From: Amycolatopsis mediterranei
GTDB lineage: Bacteria > Actinomycetota > Actinomycetes > Mycobacteriales > Pseudonocardiaceae
Assembly (NCBI RefSeq): GCF_026017845.1
Contig: NZ_CP100416.1
Location: 9,236,334-9,300,333, forward strand
Reading direction: 5' to 3'
Length of the DNA: 64,000 bases
A program made the translations under genes and the position numbers. The notes below the pieces were generated by a model. It was not told where the DNA came from and ran no database searches. It was given only the letters and a program-made list of their open reading frames with translations. Positions 43,701-51,206 of the stretch are shown here, one piece after another (within the stretch, counting starts at the first letter, position 1; each line of letters starts with the position of its first letter).

Positions 43701-44422
43701 ACTTCCTGCTGGTCGCCGACGCCCTGGCGGCCGAGCAGCGCGGCGACCGGGTCCGCGCGCTGACCGTCCTCGAGCCGATCCTGAACCCGACGTACGCGGC
43801 GATGATGCTGCGGCACCAGTGGCTGCCGGCGTTCGTGCGGCTGGCGATGGAACAGGACGACGTCGGCCGCGCCCGCCGGGCGTTGGCGGTGTGCGAAGAG
43901 GAAGCGGCGAAGGAGCGACGTCCGGCGCGGGCGCACGCGGCGGCGTCGTGGTGCCGCGGGCTGATCGACGAGGACCCGGCCCCGGTGCTGGCCACGGCCG
44001 AGCACTTCCGCGCGGTCGGCCGCCGCCCCGAGCTGGCCTCGGCGCTGGAAGACGCGGCCGTGCTGCTGGCCCGCGCGGGCCGGCTGGACGCGGCGCACGC
44101 GGCGTTCGAAGAGGCGGCCGAGCTGTACACGGCGCTGGCGGCGCGCTGGGACTTGCGGCGTGCGGAGACCCGGCTGCGCCGCCTCGGCGTCCGCCGGGGT
44201 GCGCTGTTCTCCCCGATCCGGCCGGGCCACGGCTGGGAGTCGCTGACGCCGATCGAGGTCCGCATCGCCGGCCTGGTCGCCGAGGGCCGGTCCAACCCGG
44301 ACATCGCGGCCGAGCTGTCGCTGCCGCGCCGGACGGTCCAGGCGCACGTGGCGCGGCTGCTGGGCAAGCTGGAGACGCCGTCACGCTCGGGCGTCGCCGA
44401 CGCCTTCCGCCGGCGTCACTAG
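40793..44422 (+). CDS. SARP-type regulator 2 with AAA ATPase, TPR and LuxR HTH
   Basis: 1209 residues from ATG 40793; ATG 40739 is in frame but lacks a ribosome site. OmpR-like winged helix (VGVLGPLRAWRGTAEIGLGP), BTAD (about 110-260), AAA ATPase with intact Walker A GDAGIGKSELL (K309) and Walker B VLVLDDLQWADEAS, TPR-like helical repeats, and a C-terminal LuxR HTH (LTPIEVRIAGLVAEGRSNPD then IAAELSLPRRTVQAHVARLL). It therefore has DNA-binding domains at both ends. It is clearly homologous to regulator 1 along its length, so the two probably arose by duplication. Its last 42 nt overlap the end of the convergent beta-glucosidase gene. Confidence 0.9.
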   Translation: MPGDADPGLRVGVLGPLRAWRGTAEIGLGPARQRAIFAVLAVNAGRPVPRAELIAGVWGDSAPASVEGSVHTYVSGLRRALEPDRSRWSAASVLVSDPAGYSLLLGEDALDAALFERHRERAQRHLEQGDPRAAVTELDDALALWQGEALSGVPGGFAERHREYLAELRLNTLERRAEAVLALGGHLDLAPELAVLAGEHPLRESLRESLMLALYRSGRPADALDVFRDARATLVAELGVEPGAALQRLQRQILAQDPALDAPAAPVVVTGHRLYGRETETARLAELVADVRAGRGRAVWIEGDAGIGKSELLTSSLPDGPGFQRLWAAADELSTRFPLQVVLECLAIDAHSPDPRRARVAKELAGEGPARRSWGPADPVLGAVDRLLALVDELCAESPQVLVLDDLQWADEASVLVWHRLCAATRQLPLLLVAATRPAPDRAELAQLRRGVQARDGVVLDLGPLTGEDVGRLIEDQLGAPPGPGLRELAARGAGNPLYVKEMVDVLRRAGAVAVSDGQADVDDPAEFEAPRSLVAAVDRRLDFLTARTQEVLRWGALLGMEFAVGDIAAVLGTRPSDLLEPLEEAVAANVLIDTGTQLAFRHPLLRQALYDRLLTGTRAALHRQAAEALAGIGAPVKRVAEQLVAAPATVDEWVLDWLTAHHTVVSTRAPLIAVELLERALAACSATDPRRETLLVALVKVLFRLERNPENLARQALDVATEPDAVEEMRHVLAALRHRRGDTEGAVATLAAWVDDPAVPELWRVKHRQLLANFRRGSLSDLDTAEQTAHETKALAGGDRYLTAHALQSLWLVDSVRREHDRALAHIDAAIEAVGDEHELADLHLDLLDNRVFTLQNLDRLAEAGDTLCAAGEVAARHALPVGLQVSAAVHRYWEGRWDEALVELDTVIEDGPAITFYGLREPGPAALLLHGVAALIAGRRDDRAQAAAHLDAAEEYAPATGAERESFDFLLVADALAAEQRGDRVRALTVLEPILNPTYAAMMLRHQWLPAFVRLAMEQDDVGRARRALAVCEEEAAKERRPARAHAAASWCRGLIDEDPAPVLATAEHFRAVGRRPELASALEDAAVLLARAGRLDAAHAAFEEAAELYTALAARWDLRRAETRLRRLGVRRGALFSPIRPGHGWESLTPIEVRIAGLVAEGRSNPDIAAELSLPRRTVQAHVARLLGKLETPSRSGVADAFRRRH

Positions 44423-45775
44423 CGCGTTGGCCTTGGCGACCCGGCCGAGGAAGCGGCCCGATTCCTTGACCGTCCGCCGCTGCGTCTCGAAGTCGACGTG
44501 CACCAGGCCGAACCGTTGCGTGTAGCCCATCGCCCACTCGAAGTTGTCCAGCAGCGACCAGGCGAAGTAGCCGCGGACGTCGACGCCGTCACGGATGGCG
44601 TCGTGGACCGCGCCGAGGTGGTCCATGAAGTAGTTCACCCGCGCGGCGTCGAACACCCGGCCGTCGACGACGTGGTCCACAAAGGACGCCCCGTTCTCCG
44701 CCACCACCAACGGCAATCCCGACTGCGAAGAAAGCCAGTCCAGCAGCGAAGTGAGCGTCGAGGGTGACTGTTCCCAGCCGAACGCCGTCAACGGACCCTC
44801 CGCCGGCAACACATCCATCCCCCGCAACCCCGGCAGCGGGCAGTTGCTCGCGGAAAGCGGGTCGGCAAGGGGCGTCACGCGCGCCGGCGCGTAGTAGTTC
44901 ACGCCCAGCCAGTCGATCGGGGCGGCGATGACGTCGGTGTCGCCGTCGCGGACGGCCGCGGCGAAGCGGCCGCCGTGGTGCTCGACGTCGGCCAGGACAT
45001 CCTCGGGGTAGCCCCGGCCCAGCACCGGGTCGAGGAAGAACCGGTTGTGGATGCCGTCGAACTTCCGCGCCGCTTCGGCGTGCGCCGGCGAGGAACCGTC
45101 CGGGATCGCCGGGGCGAAGTTCAGCGCCAGCGAGAACTCGTGGCCCGGCCGGGCCTGCCCGGCGAGCGCCCGCGCCGCCAGGCCGTGCCCGAGCAGCAGG
45201 TGGTGGGCCGCGACCAGCGCCGTGTCGTAGTCCTGGACGCCGGGGGCGTGCACGCCGCTGCCGTAGCCGAGGAACGCCGCGCAGAACGGCTCGTTGACCG
45301 TCGTCCACTGGTTCACCCGGTCGCCGAGCGCGGCGTGCACGACCGCGGCGTAGTCGGCGAACCGCGAAGCGGTGTCACGCTCCGGCCAGCCGCCCGCGTC
45401 TTCGAGCGCCTGCGGCAGGTCCCAGTGGTACAGCGTCAGCACCGGCACGACGTCGCGGCTCAGCAGTTCGTCGACCAGCCGGTCGTAGAAGGCGAGCCCG
45501 GCCGCCGACGTCGTCCGGCCGTCCGGCATCACCCGCGGCCAGGCGACCGAGAACCGGTAGGCGTTCAGCCCCAGGTCGGCCAGCAGGCCGATGTCCTCGG
45601 GGTAGCGGTGGTAGTGGTCGCACGCGACGGCACCGGTCGCGCCGCCGAGCACCTTGCCATCGGCCGCCGCGAAGGTGTCCCAAATGGACGGTCCGCGGCC
45701 GCCTTCGGTGACGCCGCCCTCGACCTGGTAGGACGCGGTCGCCGCGCCCCACAGGAAGCCCTTCGGGAAGGTCAT
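44381..45775 (-). CDS. GH1 beta-glucosidase
   Basis: 464 residues from ATG 45775. Classic family 1 TIM barrel: FLWGAATASYQVEG, acid/base E162 in TTVNEPFCA, VNYYAPARV, nucleophile E360 in LVVAENGASF, and YFAWSLLDNFEWAMGYTQRF. No signal peptide, so it acts on imported cello- or gluco-oligosaccharides in the cytoplasm. It is the last gene of the ABC operon (start overlaps the permease stop by 4 nt), the same order as Streptomyces cebEFG-bglC. The 3-prime end overlaps SARP regulator 2 antisense by 42 nt. Confidence 0.94.
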   Translation of the reverse strand: MTFPKGFLWGAATASYQVEGGVTEGGRGPSIWDTFAAADGKVLGGATGAVACDHYHRYPEDIGLLADLGLNAYRFSVAWPRVMPDGRTTSAAGLAFYDRLVDELLSRDVVPVLTLYHWDLPQALEDAGGWPERDTASRFADYAAVVHAALGDRVNQWTTVNEPFCAAFLGYGSGVHAPGVQDYDTALVAAHHLLLGHGLAARALAGQARPGHEFSLALNFAPAIPDGSSPAHAEAARKFDGIHNRFFLDPVLGRGYPEDVLADVEHHGGRFAAAVRDGDTDVIAAPIDWLGVNYYAPARVTPLADPLSASNCPLPGLRGMDVLPAEGPLTAFGWEQSPSTLTSLLDWLSSQSGLPLVVAENGASFVDHVVDGRVFDAARVNYFMDHLGAVHDAIRDGVDVRGYFAWSLLDNFEWAMGYTQRFGLVHVDFETQRRTVKESGRFLGRVAKANALVTPAEGVGDARA

Positions 45776-46596
45776 ACCGGTGCCCCTTTCAGGATGCCCC
45801 GCACGATGTAGCGGCCCAGCAGCAGGAACAAGGCGATGATGGGCACGACGGCGACGGTCGCGCCGGTGAGCATCAGCGCGTAGTCGGTGTAGTAGCCGCT
45901 GGCCAGCTGGGACAGCGCGACCTGCACGGTCGGCGTCTCGTTGGGGTCGAGGACCACCAGTGGCCAGAAGTAGTCGTTCCAGGTGGCCATGAACGTCAGC
46001 ATCGCGAGCACCGCGGCCGGCGCGCGCAGGGCGGGCACGGCCACGTGCCAGTAGGTGCGCAGGATCGAGCAGCCGTCGACGGTCGCGGCGTCGACGAGGT
46101 CCGCGGTGATCGCGTTCTCGCACGCCTGGCGCATCCAGAACACGCTGAAGGCGCTGACCAGCGCCGGCACGATCACCGCTTCGAGCCGCCCGTACCAGCC
46201 GAGGTCGCCGACGACGAGGTACAGCGGGATGACGCCGAGCTGCGCCGGCACCATCGCCGAACCGACGACCAGCAGGAACAGCGTGTTGCGGCCGCGGAAC
46301 TGCAGCCGCGCGAAGGCGAACCCGGCGAGGCTCGCCAGCACGACGTTGGCCACCATGACGGTGCCCGAGACGATCAGCGAGTTCCCGATGGCCGCCCAGA
46401 AGTCGACGGTGCCGAAGACGCGCCGCACGTTCCCGGCCAGGTTCCCGCCCGGCAGCAGCAGCGGCGAGGTCTCCCCGATCGCCGAGTTGTCCCGCGTGGC
46501 CACGACGAACGACCAGTACAGCGGGAACACCGACGCGCCGAGCACCCCGATCAGCACGGCGTACACCCAGCCGCCCGGCCGGCGCCGCGCGGTCAC
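45772..46596 (-). CDS. Sugar ABC transporter permease (MalG/CebG-like)
   Basis: 274 residues from GTG 46596, six membrane helices. The cytoplasmic EAA loop is DAATVDGCSILRTYWHVAVP, which contacts a shared ATPase such as MsiK encoded elsewhere; no ATPase gene is in the operon. Start overlaps the previous permease stop (GTGA) and its stop overlaps the beta-glucosidase start (ATGA). Carbohydrate-uptake type 1 family. Confidence 0.92.
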   Translation of the reverse strand: MTARRRPGGWVYAVLIGVLGASVFPLYWSFVVATRDNSAIGETSPLLLPGGNLAGNVRRVFGTVDFWAAIGNSLIVSGTVMVANVVLASLAGFAFARLQFRGRNTLFLLVVGSAMVPAQLGVIPLYLVVGDLGWYGRLEAVIVPALVSAFSVFWMRQACENAITADLVDAATVDGCSILRTYWHVAVPALRAPAAVLAMLTFMATWNDYFWPLVVLDPNETPTVQVALSQLASGYYTDYALMLTGATVAVVPIIALFLLLGRYIVRGILKGAPV

Positions 46597-47498
46597 GCCG
46601 ACCTCACGAACCGGCGCACCAGCCGGTAGTTGACCAGCGCGAACAGCGCGCAGATCACGAACATCACCCAGGTCAGCGCGGCCGCGTAGCCCGCGTCGAG
46701 GTGCGTGAACCCCTTTTCGTACAGGTACATGACCAGCGTCTGGAACTGGCGATCGTTACCGCCGGTCCCGGCCGAGCCGCCCGCGTCGAACAGCTGCGGC
46801 TCGGCGAACAGCTGCAGGCCGTTGACCGTGCCGGCGATGGCGGTGAAGGCCAGCGCGGGCCGGATGCCGGGCACGGTGACCGACCAGAACGTCCGCCACC
46901 GCGAGGCGCCGTCGAGCTCGGCGGCCTCGTACAGGTCGCCGGGGACGGCCTGCATGGCGGCCAGGTAGATCAGGGCGTTGTAGCCGGTCCAGCGCCAGAG
47001 CACCATGCTCGCCACGGCGAAGTGCGATGACCAGGTCGTCGCCCGCCAGTTGACCGGCGCGACGCCGAACCAGCCGAGGACCTCGTTGACGACACCGTAA
47101 TCCCGGCTGAACAGCTGCCCGAACACCAGCCCGACGGCGACGACGGACACGACGTTCGGCAGCAGCACCCCGGTGCGCCACCAGGTCGCGGCCCGCAGCG
47201 GCCGGTCGAGCAGGGCCGCGATGCCCAGGGCCAGCAGGAACTCCGGGATCGCGGCCAGCAGGAAGATGGAGACCGTGTTGGCGAGCGCGTTGTAGAAGTG
47301 CGGATCGGTGAGCAGGTCGCCGTAGTTGGCGACGCCGAAAGCACCCTGGTCGCCTTCGAGCAGGTTCCAGTCGTGCAGCGAAACCCACGCCGTGTACAGC
47401 AGCGGAAAGGCGCCGAAGACGACGAACAAGGCGAAGAACGGCGCGACGAACAGCAGCGGCGTGACCTTGCGGTCCCAACGGGCGAGCCGGTGCTGCAC
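46593..47498 (-). CDS. Sugar ABC transporter permease (MalF/CebF-like)
   Basis: 301 residues from GTG 47498. Six helices begin VTPLLFVAPFFALFVVFGAF, with the EAA loop EAAELDGASRWRTFWSVTVP. It forms the heterodimeric channel with the MalG-like permease. Six nt separate it from the binding-protein gene. Confidence 0.92.
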   Translation of the reverse strand: MQHRLARWDRKVTPLLFVAPFFALFVVFGAFPLLYTAWVSLHDWNLLEGDQGAFGVANYGDLLTDPHFYNALANTVSIFLLAAIPEFLLALGIAALLDRPLRAATWWRTGVLLPNVVSVVAVGLVFGQLFSRDYGVVNEVLGWFGVAPVNWRATTWSSHFAVASMVLWRWTGYNALIYLAAMQAVPGDLYEAAELDGASRWRTFWSVTVPGIRPALAFTAIAGTVNGLQLFAEPQLFDAGGSAGTGGNDRQFQTLVMYLYEKGFTHLDAGYAAALTWVMFVICALFALVNYRLVRRFVRSA

Positions 47499-47504
47499 GA
47501 GCGG

Positions 47505-48761
47505 CTACTTCAAGGCGGCTTGGGCCTGCTGGACGGCTTTCGTCCAGGCCTGGTCGACGGTGTCGGTCCGTTCCTCGATCCGCCCGAGGGCGCGGCCGAA
47601 CTCCGGCCGGACGTCGGCGTCGCGCAGGCCACGGTAGTTCGGGCGCAGCTGATCGGCCGAAGCGGCGAAGATCCGCCCGGTCGGCGCTTCGCCGAAGTAC
47701 GGGTCGCTGTGCGCGAGGACCTCCGGATCCTCGTACACCGCGGGCTCGCTGGGCAGGATGCCGTCGGAGAGGAAGAGCTTCTTCTGCTGCTCCGGGGCGG
47801 TCAGCCAGCGGGCGAGTTCGTAGGCCTCCTTCTGGTGCGCGCCCTGCTTCGGCACGGTGAGGAACGAACCGCCCTGGTTGCCGCTCTTGCCGGGCACGGT
47901 GGTGACGTCCCACTTGCCGCGGTTGGCCTCCCCGCCGGCTTCTTTGATCTGGCTGAGCATCCACGCGGGACAGGCGACGGTGGCGAAGGAACCCTGTTTG
48001 ATCGCCACGTTCCACGCCTGGGTGAAGGTGGTCGCCGCCGCGGTCTGCCCCTTCGCGGCGAGGCCGCCGGAGAGGAAGAAGGCGGCGCGCACGCTCGGGT
48101 TGCGGTCGGCGATGAAGGAGTCGTCGCGCTGGGAGAAGTAGTTCTCCGGCGATTGGTTGAGCATCGCCGTGTAGACGGTCCCGGCGGAGTCGGCGAACTT
48201 CACGTTCGGCGTCTTGGCGGTGAACCGCTCGGCGGTGGCGGCGTAGGCGTCCCAGTCGGGCATCAGCTTCGCGACCTCTTCGCGGCCGGTCGGCAGGTCC
48301 GCCGCCTGGAACAGATCGCGCCGGTAGCAGAGGGCGAGGCTGCCCATGTCCGTGCCGAGGCCCAGCACGAAGGCGCCGTCGGTGCCCTGCGCCCACTTCC
48401 ACGGCACCCACTGCTTTTCGAGCTCGCGAGCGCCGTAGCCGGCGAGATCGGCGAACTTGTCCTTCGCCTTCCGGTACTGCGGCATGTACTGCTCTTCGAT
48501 CGCGACGACGTCGGCGGCGCCGTGCCCGGTCGCGAGCTGCGTCGCGAGCCCCTTGTGGTGGGTGTCGAAGTCGGTGACGCGGTTTTGCACCGTGATGTCC
48601 GGGTGCAGCTTCTCGTACTCGGCGATCAGGGGCGCGTAGCCGAATTCACCGAAGGTCGCGATGGTGAGCTTGGTCTTCCCTCCGACGTCACCCGGAGTGC
48701 AGGCGGCGAGCGGGATCAACGCGGCGACCACGATGGCGGTCCGGCGGGCGATCGTTCGCAA
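47505..48761 (-). CDS. Sugar ABC transporter solute-binding lipoprotein
   Basis: 418 residues from TTG 48761, where GAGGAAG lies 5 nt upstream. Signal sequence with lipobox LAAC (C21), then the CUT1 binding fold: KLTIATFGEFGYAPLIAEYE, DVVAIEEQYMPQYRKAKDKF, WAQGTDGAFVLGLGTDMGS and a conserved KEAYELARWLTAPEQQKKLF. Captures an oligosaccharide for the two permeases. Ligand probably cellobiose or a related beta-glucoside given the GH1 partner (inference). It follows the NarL-like gene by 9 nt, so regulator and transporter are one transcript. Confidence 0.92.
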   Translation of the reverse strand: MRTIARRTAIVVAALIPLAACTPGDVGGKTKLTIATFGEFGYAPLIAEYEKLHPDITVQNRVTDFDTHHKGLATQLATGHGAADVVAIEEQYMPQYRKAKDKFADLAGYGARELEKQWVPWKWAQGTDGAFVLGLGTDMGSLALCYRRDLFQAADLPTGREEVAKLMPDWDAYAATAERFTAKTPNVKFADSAGTVYTAMLNQSPENYFSQRDDSFIADRNPSVRAAFFLSGGLAAKGQTAAATTFTQAWNVAIKQGSFATVACPAWMLSQIKEAGGEANRGKWDVTTVPGKSGNQGGSFLTVPKQGAHQKEAYELARWLTAPEQQKKLFLSDGILPSEPAVYEDPEVLAHSDPYFGEAPTGRIFAASADQLRPNYRGLRDADVRPEFGRALGRIEERTDTVDQAWTKAVQQAQAALK

Positions 48762-48770
48762 CAGGCTTCC

Positions 48771-49349
48771 TCAGATCACACCGGCCCGCACGGCGTACGC
48801 GACCGCGTGCGGCCGGTTGCGCAGGTTGAGCCGGTTGGTCATGGCGTAGATGACGTTCTTCACGGTCCGCTCCGAGTAGCAGAGCTTGCCCGCGATCTCG
48901 GCAGTGTCCCAGCCTTCGGCCATCAGGCGAAGCACATCCACCTCGCGCGGCGTGAGTGCCGCCCCGCCGCCCTCGTTGGCCAGGGCCTCGACCTGTTCGC
49001 GCAGCGAAGACGAGCGGCCCCGCGCCGCGGCGAGCACGTTCGCGGTGAGCCGGTCGAGTCCGGTCCGCGGCAGCACCGCGGTGACGTGGCACTCGGCGAG
49101 CAGGCCCACGTGCGCGGGGTCGACGTGCCCGGCGACCAGCACGATCGCGGCCGGCGACTCGGCGGCCGCGGCCCGCAGCGCGGCGACGGCCTCGCGATCG
49201 ACCTCGCCGACGGCGAACACCAGCACCGCCGCCTCACCCCGGCGGGCGCGCGGCAGGACCAGCAGCTCCGGGCGGGACTTCAGGTGGTTGATCAGCCCGG
49301 TCAAGGCGATCGGGTCGGACGCCCACGCCGCCACTCGCACCTGGTCCAT
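48771..49349 (-). CDS. Atypical NarL/LuxR-type regulator 2, leader of the sugar operon
   Basis: 192 residues from ATG 49349 with GAGGAGGGG upstream. The receiver-like N-terminus (VRVAAWASDPIALTGLINHL) is degenerate and lacks a clear phospho-Asp context. C-terminal HTH: LTPREVDVLRLMAEGWDTAE then IAGKLCYSERTVKNVIYAMT. It is a paralogue of the regulator at 35871-36473. As first gene of the ABC/beta-glucosidase operon it replaces the LacI-type CebR usually found there. The upstream palindrome is likely its own site and also faces the divergent GH3 gene. Confidence 0.85.
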   Translation of the reverse strand: MDQVRVAAWASDPIALTGLINHLKSRPELLVLPRARRGEAAVLVFAVGEVDREAVAALRAAAAESPAAIVLVAGHVDPAHVGLLAECHVTAVLPRTGLDRLTANVLAAARGRSSSLREQVEALANEGGGAALTPREVDVLRLMAEGWDTAEIAGKLCYSERTVKNVIYAMTNRLNLRNRPHAVAYAVRAGVI

Positions 49350-49404
49350 CGACCCCTCCTCCGCCCACGACGAATCCTGACTCGGGCCAGTTTGCTGAGG
49401 ACGC

Positions 49405-49452
49405 CTTCACGAATTCTCTAACGCCGGCGAAGCCCTTCTTCACGCCGTGAAG
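49405..49452. promoter_or_regulatory. Operator before regulator 2 and the GH3 gene
   Basis: CTTCACG-C-CGTGAAG (49438-49452) with a CTTCACG half-site at 49405-49411, start-to-start distance 33 nt. The minus strand reads TAGAGAATTCGTGAAG across the half-site, 13 of 16 positions matching the equivalent sequence before regulator 1. Confidence 0.65.
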
Positions 49453-49502
49453 TTTGGCCGTCGACTACGGTCGGGGGAGGCACGCGACGAGTGAAGGGAC
49501 CG

Positions 49503-50681
49503 ATGAACCGCCGAAGTCTTGCCGCCCTCGGGGTGGCGTTCTCCATCGTGGCCGGGTGTCTGCTGGTCTCGGGCCTGCAACCGCGGATCGTGGCCGGACT
49601 GGCGGTGCCGCTGACCTCCGATCGGCCGGTTCCTCCGCCGGCGGCTCCTCGCCCTGCTCCGGCCGGGCCCACCTCGCGTCTCGAGCGGCCGGACGACTGC
49701 GCCCCGCTGGTCGGCGGCCTCGACCTCCGTGCCCAGGTCGCGCAGCTGGTCGTCGTGGGTGTCTCCGGCGACAACCCGGCGGACACGGTGGCCCTGGTGC
49801 GCGACCACCAGGTCGGCGGGATCTTCGTCGGGGGTAACGCAACAGCGTTGTTGAAAGACCGCTCGCTGGCCGCGGTCCAGGCCGTGGCCCGGGTGCCGGT
49901 GGCGGTGTCGGTCGACGAGGAAGGCGGCCGCGTCCAGCGCATCGACGACCTCGACGGCGACCTGCCTTCGGCCCGGACGATGGCCGCGACCAAGTCGCCC
50001 GACGAGGTCCACGCGCTGGCCGCCGAGCGGGGCCGCCGGCTGCGCGCCCGCGGGGTGACGGTGGATTTCGCCCCGGACACCGACGTCACGGGCGCCCCGG
50101 ACGACGACGTGATCGGCGACCGGTCGTTCAGCCCGGACCCGGCTCGGGTGAAGACGTACGCGAAAGCGTTTGCGGAGGGCCTTCGCGATGCGGGTGTGCA
50201 GCCGGTGCTGAAGCACTTCCCCGGCCACGGCCACGGCTCGGGCGACTCCCACGAGGGCACGGTGGTCACGCCGCCGCTCGACCGGCTGCGCGCGGTCGAC
50301 CTGGTGCCCTACCGCGGCCTGGCCGACTACGGCCCGGTCGCGGTGATGGTCGGCCACCTCGACGTGCCGGACCTGACCGGCGGCGTCCCGGCCTCCCTCT
50401 CGCCAGCGGCGTACCGGTTGCTGCGCGGCGAGTTCGCGTTCGCCGGGCCGGTGGTGACCGACGACCTCGGGGCGATGAAGGCGGTCACGGCGCAGTACCC
50501 ACTGCCGGAGGCGGTGCTGAAGGCCTTGCAGGCCGGCGCGGACGAGGCGTTGTGGTCTTCCGGGGGCCGGGTGGACGAGGTGCTGGACCGGCTGGTGAAG
50601 GCCGTGCAGGCCGGCGAGCTGCCGAAGGCGCGGGTGCAGGAGTCGGTCACCCGGGTGTTGCGGGGCAAGGGGCTCTGCTGA
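49503..50681 (+). CDS. GH3 NagZ-like beta-N-acetylhexosaminidase lipoprotein
   Basis: 392 residues from ATG 49503 with AAGGGA 5 nt upstream. N-terminal signal with lipobox VAGC (C19) and a Pro-rich tether. GH3 barrel: GGIFVGGNAT, VSVDEEGGRVQRI, KHFPGHG (237-243), the Asp-His acid/base dyad D248-S-H250 characteristic of NagZ-type enzymes, and nucleophile in VVTDDLGAMKAV (D320/D321). It should release GlcNAc from muropeptides or chitin oligomers outside the membrane. Divergent from the NarL-like regulator 2 across 153 bp holding the shared operator. Confidence 0.9.
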   Translation: MNRRSLAALGVAFSIVAGCLLVSGLQPRIVAGLAVPLTSDRPVPPPAAPRPAPAGPTSRLERPDDCAPLVGGLDLRAQVAQLVVVGVSGDNPADTVALVRDHQVGGIFVGGNATALLKDRSLAAVQAVARVPVAVSVDEEGGRVQRIDDLDGDLPSARTMAATKSPDEVHALAAERGRRLRARGVTVDFAPDTDVTGAPDDDVIGDRSFSPDPARVKTYAKAFAEGLRDAGVQPVLKHFPGHGHGSGDSHEGTVVTPPLDRLRAVDLVPYRGLADYGPVAVMVGHLDVPDLTGGVPASLSPAAYRLLRGEFAFAGPVVTDDLGAMKAVTAQYPLPEAVLKALQAGADEALWSSGGRVDEVLDRLVKAVQAGELPKARVQESVTRVLRGKGLC

Positions 50682-51206
50682 GGTTCCGGGACATCCGGTT
50701 CGACCCTGCCCGCGGGGAGGGTTCGCCGGGTGGCCGGAATCCGCCGCGGTCGGCGGTCCGGCCACCCGCGGAGGGTTCGCCAAGCGGCCAGACTCCGCCG
50801 CGGTCGGCGATCCAGCCCGGGGAGGCTTCGCCAGGGGACCGGACTCCGCCCCGGTTGGCGATCCGGCAGGGCGCGATTGGCCGCGCAGTCCTTGCCCGGC
50901 GGGTCTTCGCCGGCTTGGGATCATCTTGCCCGGCTGATGGCAGCGCGGCGCGGTCGTTTTCGTTGCTGCGGAAGGAATCGTTGTAGTCACACCAACGACG
51001 TTACCGAACACGAGTTCGAAGGTCACCACTGAATCGGGTGAACCTCGGAGAGATATTTCGGCCGAGCTTTCCCTTGCGGCACAACGGAAACAGCAGCTCG
51101 GCGACGTGAGAAGCCCCCGATTTACACGCTACCGGTTGCCACCGACAAAAAAGCGACGCCGAACGCGGCTAGACTTCCCGCGACGGCACCCGGAGCAAGG
51201 AGCGGC
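50682..51206. other. 525-bp intergenic region containing tandem repeats
   Basis: No convincing gene. Contains the three repeats at 50716-50871, then an AT-richer stretch (about 50960-51150) that should hold the promoter of the aldo/keto reductase gene. Frames crossing it are repeat translations and are not supported. Confidence 0.6.
50716..50871. repeat. Imperfect 51-54-bp tandem repeat, three copies
   Basis: Copies start at 50716, 50770 and 50821 with GGAGGGTTCGCC / GGAGGGTTCGCC / GGAGGCTTCGCC, each continuing with a TCCGCC-CGG-CGGCGATCC-like segment. The TTCGCC core resembles the GGGGCTTCGCC elements elsewhere in the window. Confidence 0.75.

Noticed and set aside
36857..44347. Minus-strand frames of about 1200 residues opposite both SARP genes
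   Set aside because: High-GC coding DNA keeps antisense frames open; these translations show no domain and lie wholly opposite proteins with clear motifs.
50682..51030. Small frames through the 51-54-bp repeats
   Set aside because: They translate the repeat in each frame and lack ribosome sites.
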